Positions 25,902-34,043 of a stretch of 64,000 bases of DNA are shown here, in pieces. A model generated the notes under the pieces. The model made no database searches, was not told the origin of the DNA, and saw only the letters and a list, made by a program, of their open reading frames with translations. Each line of letters starts with the position of its first letter. Positions within the stretch are counted from its first letter, which is position 1. Source of the DNA: Micromonospora avicenniae. Lineage in GTDB: Bacteria; Actinomycetota; Actinomycetes; Mycobacteriales; Micromonosporaceae. The stretch lies in contig NZ_FTNF01000014.1 in assembly GCF_900156065.1 (NCBI RefSeq), positions 105,966 through 169,965 on the forward strand, given 5' to 3'. A program made the translations under genes and the position numbers.

Positions 25902-26741
25902 TCATCGGTGTGCCTTCACCAGGGACGCGAAGACCACCACGTTGTCCGCATAGCCGGTCGCCCCACCGACCCACCGGCCACCGCAGGTGATGAGGCGCAG
26001 GTTCGGGCGGCTGAAGTCGCGGAAGACGTCGTCCACCGGCAACTCGTTCTTGTCGAACCGCTGCACCGAGTTGACCTCGAAGACCGCCACGGTGCCGTCC
26101 TCCCGGGTCACCTCCACCTGGTCGCCGGCGCGCAGCTCCTTCAGGTTGTGGAACACCGCCGGTCCGCTGGTGGTGTCCACGTGCCCGACGATCACCGCTG
26201 GACCGTACTGGCCGGGGGTGGGGCCCTGGTCGTACCAGCCGGCCTCGTGGGCCTGGCTGACGTCCGGCACCCCGATGCTGCCGTCCGCGGCGATCCCCAC
26301 GTGGTGCACCGGGGCGCGCAGGTCGATCGTGCGGATGGAGAGTTCCGCCGGTGGGCTCGCCGGCAGCACCGGAAACTTCTTCGGTGGCGGGCGCAGGCCC
26401 GCGCTGAGCTGGTCCGGAAGGACGCTGAGCCCGGTCACCCGTTCCACCCCGAGCATCGCGACGATCAGCACCATCAGCGCGGCGACGAGCATCACCGGAA
26501 GTCCCGGGCCGCCGGCCGCCGCGAGCCGGTGGCGCGTTCGCGGGCGTCCGGGCCGGGCCGGCAGCGGCGCGGTCCCCGGATCGGCGGTGGCGACGCCTGC
26601 GGAGAGCGCGTGCCGGGCGACCCGGCCCAGCCGGCGCGAGGCCCGGACCGTCAGCCGTCCGGACGCGCGCAGCGCCGACCGGGTGGCCGTCCGGAACGTG
26701 TTCCGATCCGGCCGCCTCCGCCCTGCGGTTGAGCGGGCCAT
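25902..26741 (-). CDS. Class F sortase
   Basis: A 279-residue membrane-anchored transpeptidase. A long Arg-rich N-terminal tail (about 1-75) precedes one membrane helix (PVMLVAALMVLIVAMLGV, about 80-97). The sortase domain (about 125-279) has VGHVDT with the catalytic His and LITCGGRW with the catalytic Cys and downstream Arg. Class F sortases are actinobacterial enzymes that attach surface proteins to the wall. It follows a secreted protein gene by 12 bp in one transcription unit, so that protein may be its substrate or helper. Confidence 0.88.
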   Translation of the reverse strand: MARSTAGRRRPDRNTFRTATRSALRASGRLTVRASRRLGRVARHALSAGVATADPGTAPLPARPGRPRTRHRLAAAGGPGLPVMLVAALMVLIVAMLGVERVTGLSVLPDQLSAGLRPPPKKFPVLPASPPAELSIRTIDLRAPVHHVGIAADGSIGVPDVSQAHEAGWYDQGPTPGQYGPAVIVGHVDTTSGPAVFHNLKELRAGDQVEVTREDGTVAVFEVNSVQRFDKNELPVDDVFRDFSRPNLRLITCGGRWVGGATGYADNVVVFASLVKAHR

Positions 26742-26753
26742 GCTGCCCCCGGA

Positions 26754-27287
26754 TCAGGAACCGGCTCCGCGACGGCGGCTGCCCAGCATGCCCAGGGCCA
26801 CCGCGACGCCGGCCGCGGCCAGCCCGCCGACCAGCAGCATCGTGCCGGTGCGCCCACCCGTGGCGGTGCCCCCACCGCCGGTGGCCGGGCCCTTGCTCGG
26901 CTGGGCCATGTTCAGCACGGTGAGCATGGTGGACGCGTTGCTCCCGTTCGGGCAGCGCAGATTGACCGGGTAGTCACCGGGCTGCTTGTCCCGCGGCACG
27001 GTGGCCGAGCCGGTCAGGAACCCGTTGTCCGGCCGTACCGTCACCCGTCCGAACGCGTCCGACTCGACCTGCGCCTGCCGGTTGTTGTTGTCGCAGCTGG
27101 CCCGGATGTTCACTCGTTCGCCGGCCTGGACGCTGTTCGGCGTGACCTCGACGAACACGTTCTCGCCCGCCCGCGCGGGCGCGGCGCCGACCAGGACGAA
27201 CGCCGCGATCAGCGCGAACGCCCCGAGCAGCCTGCTGATGATCGACGGGGCGGGAACCACACCGCCGTCCGGTCGCTGACCCCGCAT
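26754..27287 (-). CDS. Secreted, membrane-tethered protein partner of the sortase
   Basis: A 177-residue exported protein. It has a signal peptide (LGAFALIAAFVLVGAAPARA, cleaved near ARA-GEN), an Ig-like extracytoplasmic domain of about 85 residues with two cysteines (in RASCDNN and LRCPNG), a Gly/Thr-rich linker, a C-terminal helix (TMLLVGGLAAAGVAVALGML) and a short Arg-rich tail. This is the layout of a sorting signal, but no LPxTG or LAxTG motif is visible before the helix. ATG 27287 follows a GGGAGG. It is placed immediately upstream of the class F sortase. Function unknown. Confidence 0.82.
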   Translation of the reverse strand: MRGQRPDGGVVPAPSIISRLLGAFALIAAFVLVGAAPARAGENVFVEVTPNSVQAGERVNIRASCDNNNRQAQVESDAFGRVTVRPDNGFLTGSATVPRDKQPGDYPVNLRCPNGSNASTMLTVLNMAQPSKGPATGGGGTATGGRTGTMLLVGGLAAAGVAVALGMLGSRRRGAGS

Positions 27288-27414
27288 GATCCTCCCTCCC
27301 GGCACCGGTGCACCGGTCCTGCTGGGGCGACCCGCGGTGCTTTCCCTCTGGTCCGCCGGCAAACCCGGGGCGGATCCGGGCGGACGTGCTGCGACAGTGC
27401 GGTGACGTGCCCGG

Positions 27415-27888
27415 TCAGCGGCGGCGGAGGTCGGCCTCCGGTCCGGCGGTCCCGGGCAGTGGGGTGATCGGGTGCCAGTCGAGCGGGGTGGAGAGGATCA
27501 TCGTGCTGGAGGGCTGACCGTGCGGGGCGAGCCGGTCGATGACGCGCTCGAACTCGACGATCGACCCGGCCGCCACCCGCAGGACACAGCACGCGTCTCC
27601 GGTGATCCGGTGGATCTCCAGGATCTCCGGCCACCCGGCGACCTGCTCGTTGTTGAGGATGCAACGCGGCCCGTAGCAGTTCATCTGGATGAGCGCGCCC
27701 ACGGTGCGCCCGGCCCGGCCCAGGTCGACATGGGCGTGATAGCCGGTTATCACCCCCGACTCCTCCAGCCGGCGCACCCGCTCGGCCACCGCGGGTGGCG
27801 AGAGGTGCACGCGGCGGGAGAGTTCGCTGAAGGAGAGGCGCGCATCGGTCTGCAATTCCCGTAGCAGCGTCCAGTCCATGTCGTCCAT
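27415..27888 (-). CDS. Lrp/AsnC-family regulator, probable KynR-type
   Basis: A 157-residue transcription factor. The N-terminal winged helix (about 1-60) has DWTLLRELQTDARLSFSELS and RRVHLSPPAVAERVRRLEESGVI, the classic AsnC helix-turn-helix pattern. The RAM ligand-binding domain follows. The cysteines in CYGPRCILNN and DACCVLRV are notable. It is divergent from kynA, the first gene of an 11-gene tryptophan-catabolic operon. In proteobacteria the Lrp-family KynR activates kyn genes in response to kynurenine. The same role here is inferred from the divergent position. Confidence 0.88.
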   Translation of the reverse strand: MDDMDWTLLRELQTDARLSFSELSRRVHLSPPAVAERVRRLEESGVITGYHAHVDLGRAGRTVGALIQMNCYGPRCILNNEQVAGWPEILEIHRITGDACCVLRVAAGSIVEFERVIDRLAPHGQPSSTMILSTPLDWHPITPLPGTAGPEADLRRR

Positions 27889-28033
27889 TGGCCGATCTTA
27901 CGTTCCTTAACCAGAAGCGCCCTCATGCCTTTCGCGCGACAGGTGGGCGTCGGGAAGTACCGTCGATCAGGCATTCCATCGGGCGAACCACCCGCGACAT
28001 CATGTTGTGAATCCGGCTCGAAGGAGACGACAG
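27889..28033. promoter_or_regulatory. Divergent control region between the Lrp gene and the kyn operon
   Basis: This 145-bp space must carry both promoters and the Lrp-family binding site. TCATGCCT (27922-27929) and AGGCATTC (27969-27976) form an interrupted inverted repeat with one mismatch, a possible site. TTCCAT (27974-27979) and CATCAT (27998-28003), 18 bp apart, are a weak promoter candidate for kynA. AAGGAG at 28021-28026 is a good ribosome-binding site for GTG 28034. Confidence 0.45.
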
Positions 28034-28936
28034 GTGGAGCAGATGGAGCTGCGGAGCCCGACGCTGACCTCGGCGGTACGCCCGGTCACGCCGCAGCAGC
28101 GGGCGGCCAAGGCGGCACATACCGGCGGCAAGCCGACTCTGGAGTTCGCCGGCCGGGTGCCCTACGACGTGTACACCCACGCGAGCACCCTGCACCGGTT
28201 GCAACAACCGCTCAGTGACGACCCGGGCGAGATGTCCTTCCTCATGGTCACCCAGATCATGGAGCTCTACTTCGGGCTGACCCGCTACGAGCTGCTCCAG
28301 GCCCAGGCGATGATCCGCGCCGACCAGGTTTGGGACGCGCTCGCGCCGCTGCGCCGGGCCGCCCTGCACCTGGAGGCGCTCAACGCGGCCTGGCGCGGGC
28401 TGCGCTGGATGACGCCCGCCGACTTCAACCGGTTCCGCGACCTGCTCGGCGAGGCGTCCGGCTTCCAGTCCGCCATGTACCGGCAGCTGGAGTTCCTGCT
28501 CGGTCTCCGGGACCCGGCGCTCATCCGGCCGTTCCGCCGGCACCCGGACGTGTACGACGAGCTGCGCGAGACCCTCGCCGCGCCGAGCCTCTGGGACGAC
28601 GTCGTCGCGCTGCTCGCCCGGCACGGTTTCGACGTCCCCGCCGAGGTGCTCGACCGGGACGTCAGCGTCGAGCACGAGACGCACCCGCAGATCGAGGCGG
28701 CCTGGGTGGCGATCTACGCCGCCGAGCAGCCGGACAACCACCTCCGGCTGCTCGGCGAGGCGCTCACCGAGGTGGCCGACCAGTTCGGCGAGTGGCGCTG
28801 GCAGCATGTCAAGGCCGTGCAGCGGACGATGGGCGCCAAGGTCGGCAGCGGCGGCTCCGCCGGATTGGCGTGGCTGCAGCGCAGCATGGCCCGGGTGGTC
28901 TTCCCCGAGCTGTGGTCGGCCCGCACCAGCATGTGA
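28034..28936 (+). CDS. kynA: Tryptophan 2,3-dioxygenase
   Basis: A 300-residue haem dioxygenase that opens the indole ring of L-tryptophan to give N-formylkynurenine, the entry step of the pathway encoded here. Family hallmarks include EMSFLMVTQIMELYFGL, the helix that packs at the active site, and EASGFQSAMYRQLEFLLG, where the FQS motif near the substrate lies. GTG 28034 is chosen for its 7-base spacing to AAGGAG; ATG 28043 is the alternative. It is the first gene of the operon and lies 22 bp before kynU. The C-terminal segment KVGSGGSAGLAWLQRSM resembles the substrate-closing loop of the family. Confidence 0.95.
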   Translation: MEQMELRSPTLTSAVRPVTPQQRAAKAAHTGGKPTLEFAGRVPYDVYTHASTLHRLQQPLSDDPGEMSFLMVTQIMELYFGLTRYELLQAQAMIRADQVWDALAPLRRAALHLEALNAAWRGLRWMTPADFNRFRDLLGEASGFQSAMYRQLEFLLGLRDPALIRPFRRHPDVYDELRETLAAPSLWDDVVALLARHGFDVPAEVLDRDVSVEHETHPQIEAAWVAIYAAEQPDNHLRLLGEALTEVADQFGEWRWQHVKAVQRTMGAKVGSGGSAGLAWLQRSMARVVFPELWSARTSM

Positions 28937-28958
28937 ACGAGAGCGAGAAAGCAACCGA

Positions 28959-30269
28959 ATGAACGCCCCTCACTCCGTCCCACCCCGAATCACCGCGCCG
29001 GAGGACGAGGCCCGCCAGCTCGACGCGACCGATCCCGGGCACCGCCACCTGTTCCACGTGCCTCCCGCCGACGGTGGTCGCTACCCGGAGGCCGCCTATC
29101 TGGCCGGGAACTCGCTCGGACTACAGCCGCGAGCCACCCGTGAGGAGCTCCTCGCTGACCTGGACGCCTGGCGTCAGTTCGGCGTCGAGGGGCACCTGGA
29201 GGCGCAGCGGCCCTGGCTGCCGTACCACGAGCTGCTCACCGAACCGGCCGCGCGACTGGTCGGCGCCCGGCCGGCGGAGACCGTGGTGATGAACTCGCTC
29301 ACGGTCAACCTGCACCTGCTGATGGTCAGCTTCTACCGCCCGGCCGGGCGGCGTACCCGGATCGTCATCGAGGACAGCGCCTTCCCGTCGGACAGCTACG
29401 CCGTACGCAGCCAGGCCCGGTTCCACGGGCTCGACCCCGACGAGACAGTGGTCCGGCTGCGGCCCCGCCCGGGTGAGGACACCCTGCGCACCGGGGACGT
29501 GACCGACTACCTGGCCACGGCGGGCGACCGCGTGGCGCTGGTGCTGCTGGGCGGCGTCAACTACCTCACCGGCGAGCTGCTGGACATCCCGGCGATCACC
29601 GAGGCCGGCCGGGCCGCCGGCGCGATCGTCGGCTGGGACCTCGCGCACGCCGCCGGCAACGTGCCGCTGCACCTGCACGACTGGGGGGTGGACTTCGCCG
29701 CCTGGTGCTCGTACAAGTACCTGAACTCCGGGCCCGGGGCGTTGGCCGGGGCGTTCGTGCACGAGCGGCACCTCGGCGACCCGACGTTGCCCCGCTTCGA
29801 GGGCTGGTGGAGCACCGACGCCGCGACCCGGTTCGAGATGACTCCGGTGTCCCGGCCACCGGCCACCGTGGAGGCGTGGCAGATCTCCAACCCGCCGATC
29901 TTCTCGATGGGGCCGGTCCGCACCTCGCTCGAGCTCTTCGACACCGTCGGCATGCCGGCGCTGCGCGAGCGGAGCCTGCGCCTCACCGGATACCTGCGGC
30001 GGCTGCTCGACGAGGTGAGCGCCGACCGGCCGCTGACCGTGGTCACCCCACGGGATCCGCAGCGGCACGGGTGCCAACTGTCGGTACGCGTCGCCGCCGG
30101 CAGCGCCGCGGAACTCAGCAAGCGGCTGCGCCATGAGCACGGCGTGATCGCCGACGCCCGAGAGCCCGACATCCTCCGGTTCGCCCCGGTCCCGCTCTAC
30201 TCCACGTACCACGACTGCTGGCGGGTCGCCGACGCGCTGGCCGCGACCGTCGCGGAGGTGACCCGATGA
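28959..30269 (+). CDS. kynU: Kynureninase
   Basis: A 436-residue PLP enzyme of the fold-type I class V group. It cleaves 3-hydroxykynurenine (or kynurenine) to 3-hydroxyanthranilate (or anthranilate) plus alanine. The Schiff-base lysine is in FAAWCSYKYLNSGPG, the PLP aspartate region in GWDLAHAAGN, and the N-terminal motif YLAGNSLGLQPRA is typical. Its length is standard. ATG 28959 is used. The stop overlaps the kmo start (ATGA). With kmo present, 3-hydroxykynurenine is the likely in vivo substrate. Confidence 0.95.
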   Translation: MNAPHSVPPRITAPEDEARQLDATDPGHRHLFHVPPADGGRYPEAAYLAGNSLGLQPRATREELLADLDAWRQFGVEGHLEAQRPWLPYHELLTEPAARLVGARPAETVVMNSLTVNLHLLMVSFYRPAGRRTRIVIEDSAFPSDSYAVRSQARFHGLDPDETVVRLRPRPGEDTLRTGDVTDYLATAGDRVALVLLGGVNYLTGELLDIPAITEAGRAAGAIVGWDLAHAAGNVPLHLHDWGVDFAAWCSYKYLNSGPGALAGAFVHERHLGDPTLPRFEGWWSTDAATRFEMTPVSRPPATVEAWQISNPPIFSMGPVRTSLELFDTVGMPALRERSLRLTGYLRRLLDEVSADRPLTVVTPRDPQRHGCQLSVRVAAGSAAELSKRLRHEHGVIADAREPDILRFAPVPLYSTYHDCWRVADALAATVAEVTR

Positions 30270-31603
30270 ACCGGGAACACGACGAGATCGCGGTGGTCGG
30301 CGCGGGGCTGGCCGGCTGCCTGCTGGCCTGCTTCCTGGCCCGGCGCGGCTACCGGGTGGCGCTCTACGAGCGGCGGCCCGATCCGCGTACCGGACGGGTC
30401 GAGCGCGGCCGCTCGATCAACCTGGCCCTCTCCGAGCGCGGCCTGGACGCGCTGCGCCGGATCGGCCTCGACGAGCAGGTGATGACCGACGCCCTGCCGA
30501 TGCGCGGCCGGATGATCCACCCGGTGGCGGGGGAACCGCAGTTCCAGTCCTACAGCGCCTCCGGGGACCGGGCGATCAACTCGATCAGCCGGGGCGCGTT
30601 GAACAACGCCCTGCTCGACGCGGCCACCGCGCTGCCCGGCGTACGGGCCGCCTTCGATCACCGGCTCGTCGGCCTCGACCCGGCCACCGGCGAGATGACG
30701 TTCGAGACCCCACAGGGCAAGGTGACGGCGAACGCCGAGGTGGTCCTCGGCACGGACGGAGCCGGATCGGCCGTACGGGGTCAGCTGCTCGCCAACGGGC
30801 TGCTCGACGAGAGCCTGGACTTCCTCGACTACGGCTACAAGGAGCTGACCATCCCGCCGATGGGAGGCGACTTCGCGCTGGATCCGGACGCCCTGCACAT
30901 CTGGCCGCGCGGCACCTCGATGATGATCGCGCTGCCGAACCCGGACCGCTCCTTCACCTGCACGCTCTTCTGGCCGACGCACGGCACGTCGGCCTTCGCC
31001 TCGCTGGGCAGCCCGGCGGCGATCCAACGGCACTTCGCCGAGCACTACCCGGACCTGATCCCGCTCGCGCCGAACCTCGTGGACGACTACCAGCACAACC
31101 CGGTAGGTGTCCTCGGCACGGTCCGCTGCACGCCGTGGCAGGCCGCCGGAAAGGTCGGCCTGCTCGGCGACGCGGCGCACGCCATCGTGCCGTTCTACGG
31201 CCAGGGCGCGAACTGCGCGTTCGAGGACGTGGTCGAGCTGGACCGTTGCCTGGACGAGTGCGGCGACGACTGGGCGGCCGCGTTGCCGCTGTTCCAGCAG
31301 CGCCGGCAGGACAACACCGAGGCGATCGCCCGGATGGCGCTGGCGAACTTCGTGGAGATGCGGGACAAGGTCGCCTCACCGCTGTTCCAGCTCGGCCGCA
31401 AGGTCGAGCACGCGCTGGAGCGGGCGCTGCCGGGCCGGTACGTCTCCCGCTACGAGCTGGTGTCCTTCTCCACCACCCCGTACGCCGAGGTGGTCAGTCG
31501 GGTGCGCCGGCAACACCAGGCGCTCGGTGTGGTCGCCGCGGGCGCGGCGGCCCTGCTGGTCGGCGCCGTCGGTGCGGCGTTCGGCCGAGGGAGGCGTCGA
31601 TGA
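30266..31603 (+). CDS. kmo: Kynurenine 3-monooxygenase
   Basis: A 445-residue FAD monooxygenase that uses NADPH and O2 to hydroxylate L-kynurenine. The dinucleotide motif VVGAGLAGCLLACFLARRG is at residues ~10-28, ERGRSINLALSERG follows, and the second FAD motif is GLLGDAAHAIVPFYGQGAN. The C terminus carries a hydrophobic helix (ALGVVAAGAAALLVGAVGAA) and an RGRRR tail, matching the membrane anchor of eukaryotic-type KMO. It overlaps kynU and the following dehydrogenase by ATGA on both sides, so the three are translationally coupled. Confidence 0.95.
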   Translation: MNREHDEIAVVGAGLAGCLLACFLARRGYRVALYERRPDPRTGRVERGRSINLALSERGLDALRRIGLDEQVMTDALPMRGRMIHPVAGEPQFQSYSASGDRAINSISRGALNNALLDAATALPGVRAAFDHRLVGLDPATGEMTFETPQGKVTANAEVVLGTDGAGSAVRGQLLANGLLDESLDFLDYGYKELTIPPMGGDFALDPDALHIWPRGTSMMIALPNPDRSFTCTLFWPTHGTSAFASLGSPAAIQRHFAEHYPDLIPLAPNLVDDYQHNPVGVLGTVRCTPWQAAGKVGLLGDAAHAIVPFYGQGANCAFEDVVELDRCLDECGDDWAAALPLFQQRRQDNTEAIARMALANFVEMRDKVASPLFQLGRKVEHALERALPGRYVSRYELVSFSTTPYAEVVSRVRRQHQALGVVAAGAAALLVGAVGAAFGRGRRR

Positions 31604-33108
31604 CCGTCATGTGGGATCCCCGGCTGATGACCGGGCGCGCACCGGACGGGCCGGGCCTGCTGCGCAACTTCGTCGCCGGTGAGTTCGTCGACTCGGGGCG
31701 GCGTTTCACCAAGGCCAGCCCGGTCACCGGCGACCCGGTGTTCGAGGTGGTGGAGGCGGACGCGTCCTGCGTGGACGACGCGGTGACCGCCGCCCGGTCG
31801 GCGCTGCGCGGCCCCTGGGGCCGGATGGGCGAGCGCGAGCGCGCGGAGGTGCTGCGCCGGGTCGCCGACGAGCTGGAGCGCCGCTTCGACGACCTGGTCA
31901 CCGCCGAAGTGGCCGACACCGGTAAGTCCATCTCGCAGGCCCGGACGCTCGACATCCCGCGTGGGGCAGCGAACTTCCGGGCCTTCGCCGAGATCGTCGC
32001 GTCCGCGCCCACCGAGTCGTTCACCACCGTCACCCCCACCGGTGGGCGCGCGCTCAACTACGCCGTGCGCAAACCGGTCGGCGTGGTAGCCGTCATCGTT
32101 CCGTGGAACCTGCCGCTGTTGCTGCTCACCTGGAAGGTCGCGCCGGCCCTGGCCTGCGGCAACGCAGTGGTGGTGAAGCCCAGCGAGGAGACCCCCGCCT
32201 CGGCGACGCTGCTCGCGGAGGTGATGGCAGCGGCGGGCGTACCGGCGGGGGTGTTCAACCTGGTGCACGGGTTCGGGCCGGACTCGGCGGGGGAGCACCT
32301 CACCCGGCACCCGGGAGTCGACGCGATCACGTTCACCGGCGAGTCGGCCACCGGCAGCGCCATCATGCGCGCCGCCGCCGACGGGGTGAAGGCGGTCAGC
32401 TTCGAGCTCGGTGGCAAGAACGCCGGGCTGGTCTTCGCCGACGCGGACCTGGACGCGGCGGTCGCCGGCTCGGTGCGTTCCAGCTTCACCAACGGTGGGC
32501 AGGTCTGCCTCTGCACCGAACGCATCTACGTGCAGCGGCCGGTCTTCGAGGAGTTCACCGCACGGCTCGCGAAACGGGCGGGCGAACTGGCGTACGGCTG
32601 GCCGATCGACGAGGCCACCGCCACCATGCCGCTGATCTCGCACGGGCACCGCACCAAGGTGCTCGGCCACTACGACGTGGCCCGCGCCGAGGGCGCGCAG
32701 GTGCTCGCCGGGGGTGGCACACCGCGCTTCGGGGACGCCCGCGACGGCGGGGCGTACGTGCAGCCGACGGTGTTGACCGGGCTCAGCCCGGATGCCCGGA
32801 CGAACCGCGAGGAGATCTTCGGGCCGGTCGTGCACGTGGCGGCGTTCGACGACGAGGAGGAGGCGTACGCGCTGGCCAACGGCACCGAGTACGGCCTCGC
32901 GGCGACGGTGTGGACGCGGGACGTGGGCCGGGCGCACCGGGCCGGTGTCCGGCTCGACGCCGGCATCGTCTGGGTGAACACCTGGTTCCTGCGCGACCTG
33001 CGCACCCCGTTCGGTGGGGTGAAAGCGTCCGGCATCGGCCGCGAGGGCGGCATCCACTCGCTGGACTTCTACTCCGAACTCACCAACGTCTGCGTGGACC
33101 TCGCATGA
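31600..33108 (+). CDS. amnC: 2-Aminomuconate 6-semialdehyde dehydrogenase
   Basis: A 502-residue NAD-dependent aldehyde dehydrogenase. The motif VSFELGGKNAGLVFADAD contains the general-base Glu, and FTNGGQVCLCTERIYV the catalytic Cys. VIVPWNLPLLLLTWKVAPAL and GFGPDSAGEHL lie in the cofactor region. Its family (hydroxymuconic/aminomuconic semialdehyde dehydrogenases) and position between kmo and the meta-cleavage genes indicate that it oxidises 2-aminomuconate semialdehyde to 2-aminomuconate. It starts at ATG 31600 within the kmo stop. A 94-bp spacer follows before the hydratase. Confidence 0.9.
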   Translation: MTVMWDPRLMTGRAPDGPGLLRNFVAGEFVDSGRRFTKASPVTGDPVFEVVEADASCVDDAVTAARSALRGPWGRMGERERAEVLRRVADELERRFDDLVTAEVADTGKSISQARTLDIPRGAANFRAFAEIVASAPTESFTTVTPTGGRALNYAVRKPVGVVAVIVPWNLPLLLLTWKVAPALACGNAVVVKPSEETPASATLLAEVMAAAGVPAGVFNLVHGFGPDSAGEHLTRHPGVDAITFTGESATGSAIMRAAADGVKAVSFELGGKNAGLVFADADLDAAVAGSVRSSFTNGGQVCLCTERIYVQRPVFEEFTARLAKRAGELAYGWPIDEATATMPLISHGHRTKVLGHYDVARAEGAQVLAGGGTPRFGDARDGGAYVQPTVLTGLSPDARTNREEIFGPVVHVAAFDDEEEAYALANGTEYGLAATVWTRDVGRAHRAGVRLDAGIVWVNTWFLRDLRTPFGGVKASGIGREGGIHSLDFYSELTNVCVDLA

Positions 33109-33202
33109 GCGGGCCGGCCATCCGGCTCGTCCGCGGGGGGCCGCGAGCGGGCGCCCCGGGCAGGATGCACCCCGGCGCCACCGTACGCATCGAGGAGCGG
33201 CC

Positions 33203-34000
33203 ATGACCGTCGACATCGAAGCGGCGAGCCGCGAACTCGTGCGCGCCCGCCAGGAGGGGAAGCCGTGCCCGCCCCTGCGGGGACGGCTGCTGCCCGAGGG
33301 GGACATCGAGGCGGCCTACCAGGTGCAGCAGGTGTACACCCGGCAGCGGCTCGGCGAGGGTCACCGCCGGGTGGGGGCCAAGATCGGGCTCACCTCCCGG
33401 GCGGTGCAGGAGAGCTTCGGCGTATTCCAGCCGGACTTCGGGGTGCTCTTCGACGACATGGCGGTCCCGGACGGCGTCGAGGTGCCGATGGGGCGGTTGC
33501 TCCAGCCCCGGGTGGAGGCGGAGGTCGCCTTCGTGCTCGGGGCCGACCTGCCCGACGAGCGGATCACCACCGCCGACCTGATCCGCGCGGTCGACCACTT
33601 GCTGCCGGCCATCGAGATCGTCGCCTCCCGGATCGCCGACTGGGACATCTCCATCGTCGACACCGTGGCCGACAACGCGTCGAGCGGGCTCTTCGTGCTC
33701 GGTGCCACCCCGCGCCGTCTCTCCGACGTGGACCTGCGGCTCTGCGGCATGGTCCTGGAGCAGGCGGGGGAGCCGGTCTCGGTCGGCGCCGGTGCGGCCT
33801 GCCTGGGCAATCCGCTGCACGCGCTGGAGTGGCTCGCGCGCACCCTGGCCCGCTCGGGTGACCCGCTCCGCGCCGGGGACGTGGTGCTCTCCGGGGCGCT
33901 CGGCCCGATGGTGCCGGTCACGCCCGGCGCCGCGTACGAGGCGCGGATCTCCGGCCTCGGCTCGGTACGTACCTGCTTCGCAAAGGACGGTGACCGGTGA
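33203..34000 (+). CDS. mhpD: 2-Keto-4-pentenoate hydratase
   Basis: A 265-residue enzyme of the fumarylacetoacetate-hydrolase superfamily. It shares with MhpD/DmpE the segments GAKIGLTSRAVQESFGV, LLQPRVEAEVAFVLG (the metal-binding Glu residues) and DNASSGLFVLG. It adds water to 2-oxopent-4-enoate to give 4-hydroxy-2-oxovalerate. A paralogue at 36153 is the probable decarboxylase. This copy is named hydratase because it directly precedes the dehydrogenase-aldolase pair, as in phenol meta operons. The two assignments could be swapped. The 3' spacer holds a GAGCGAGCTTGCGAG-type short repeat. Confidence 0.82.
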   Translation: MTVDIEAASRELVRARQEGKPCPPLRGRLLPEGDIEAAYQVQQVYTRQRLGEGHRRVGAKIGLTSRAVQESFGVFQPDFGVLFDDMAVPDGVEVPMGRLLQPRVEAEVAFVLGADLPDERITTADLIRAVDHLLPAIEIVASRIADWDISIVDTVADNASSGLFVLGATPRRLSDVDLRLCGMVLEQAGEPVSVGAGAACLGNPLHALEWLARTLARSGDPLRAGDVVLSGALGPMVPVTPGAAYEARISGLGSVRTCFAKDGDR

Positions 34001-34043
34001 GCGAGCTTGCGAGTCCTGCGGTCGCGAACGAGAGGTTGGCTCG

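Noticed and set aside
27363..27414. A hidden small gene between the secreted protein and the Lrp regulator
   Set aside because: Only short Arg-rich frames with no start or ribosome-binding site are present.
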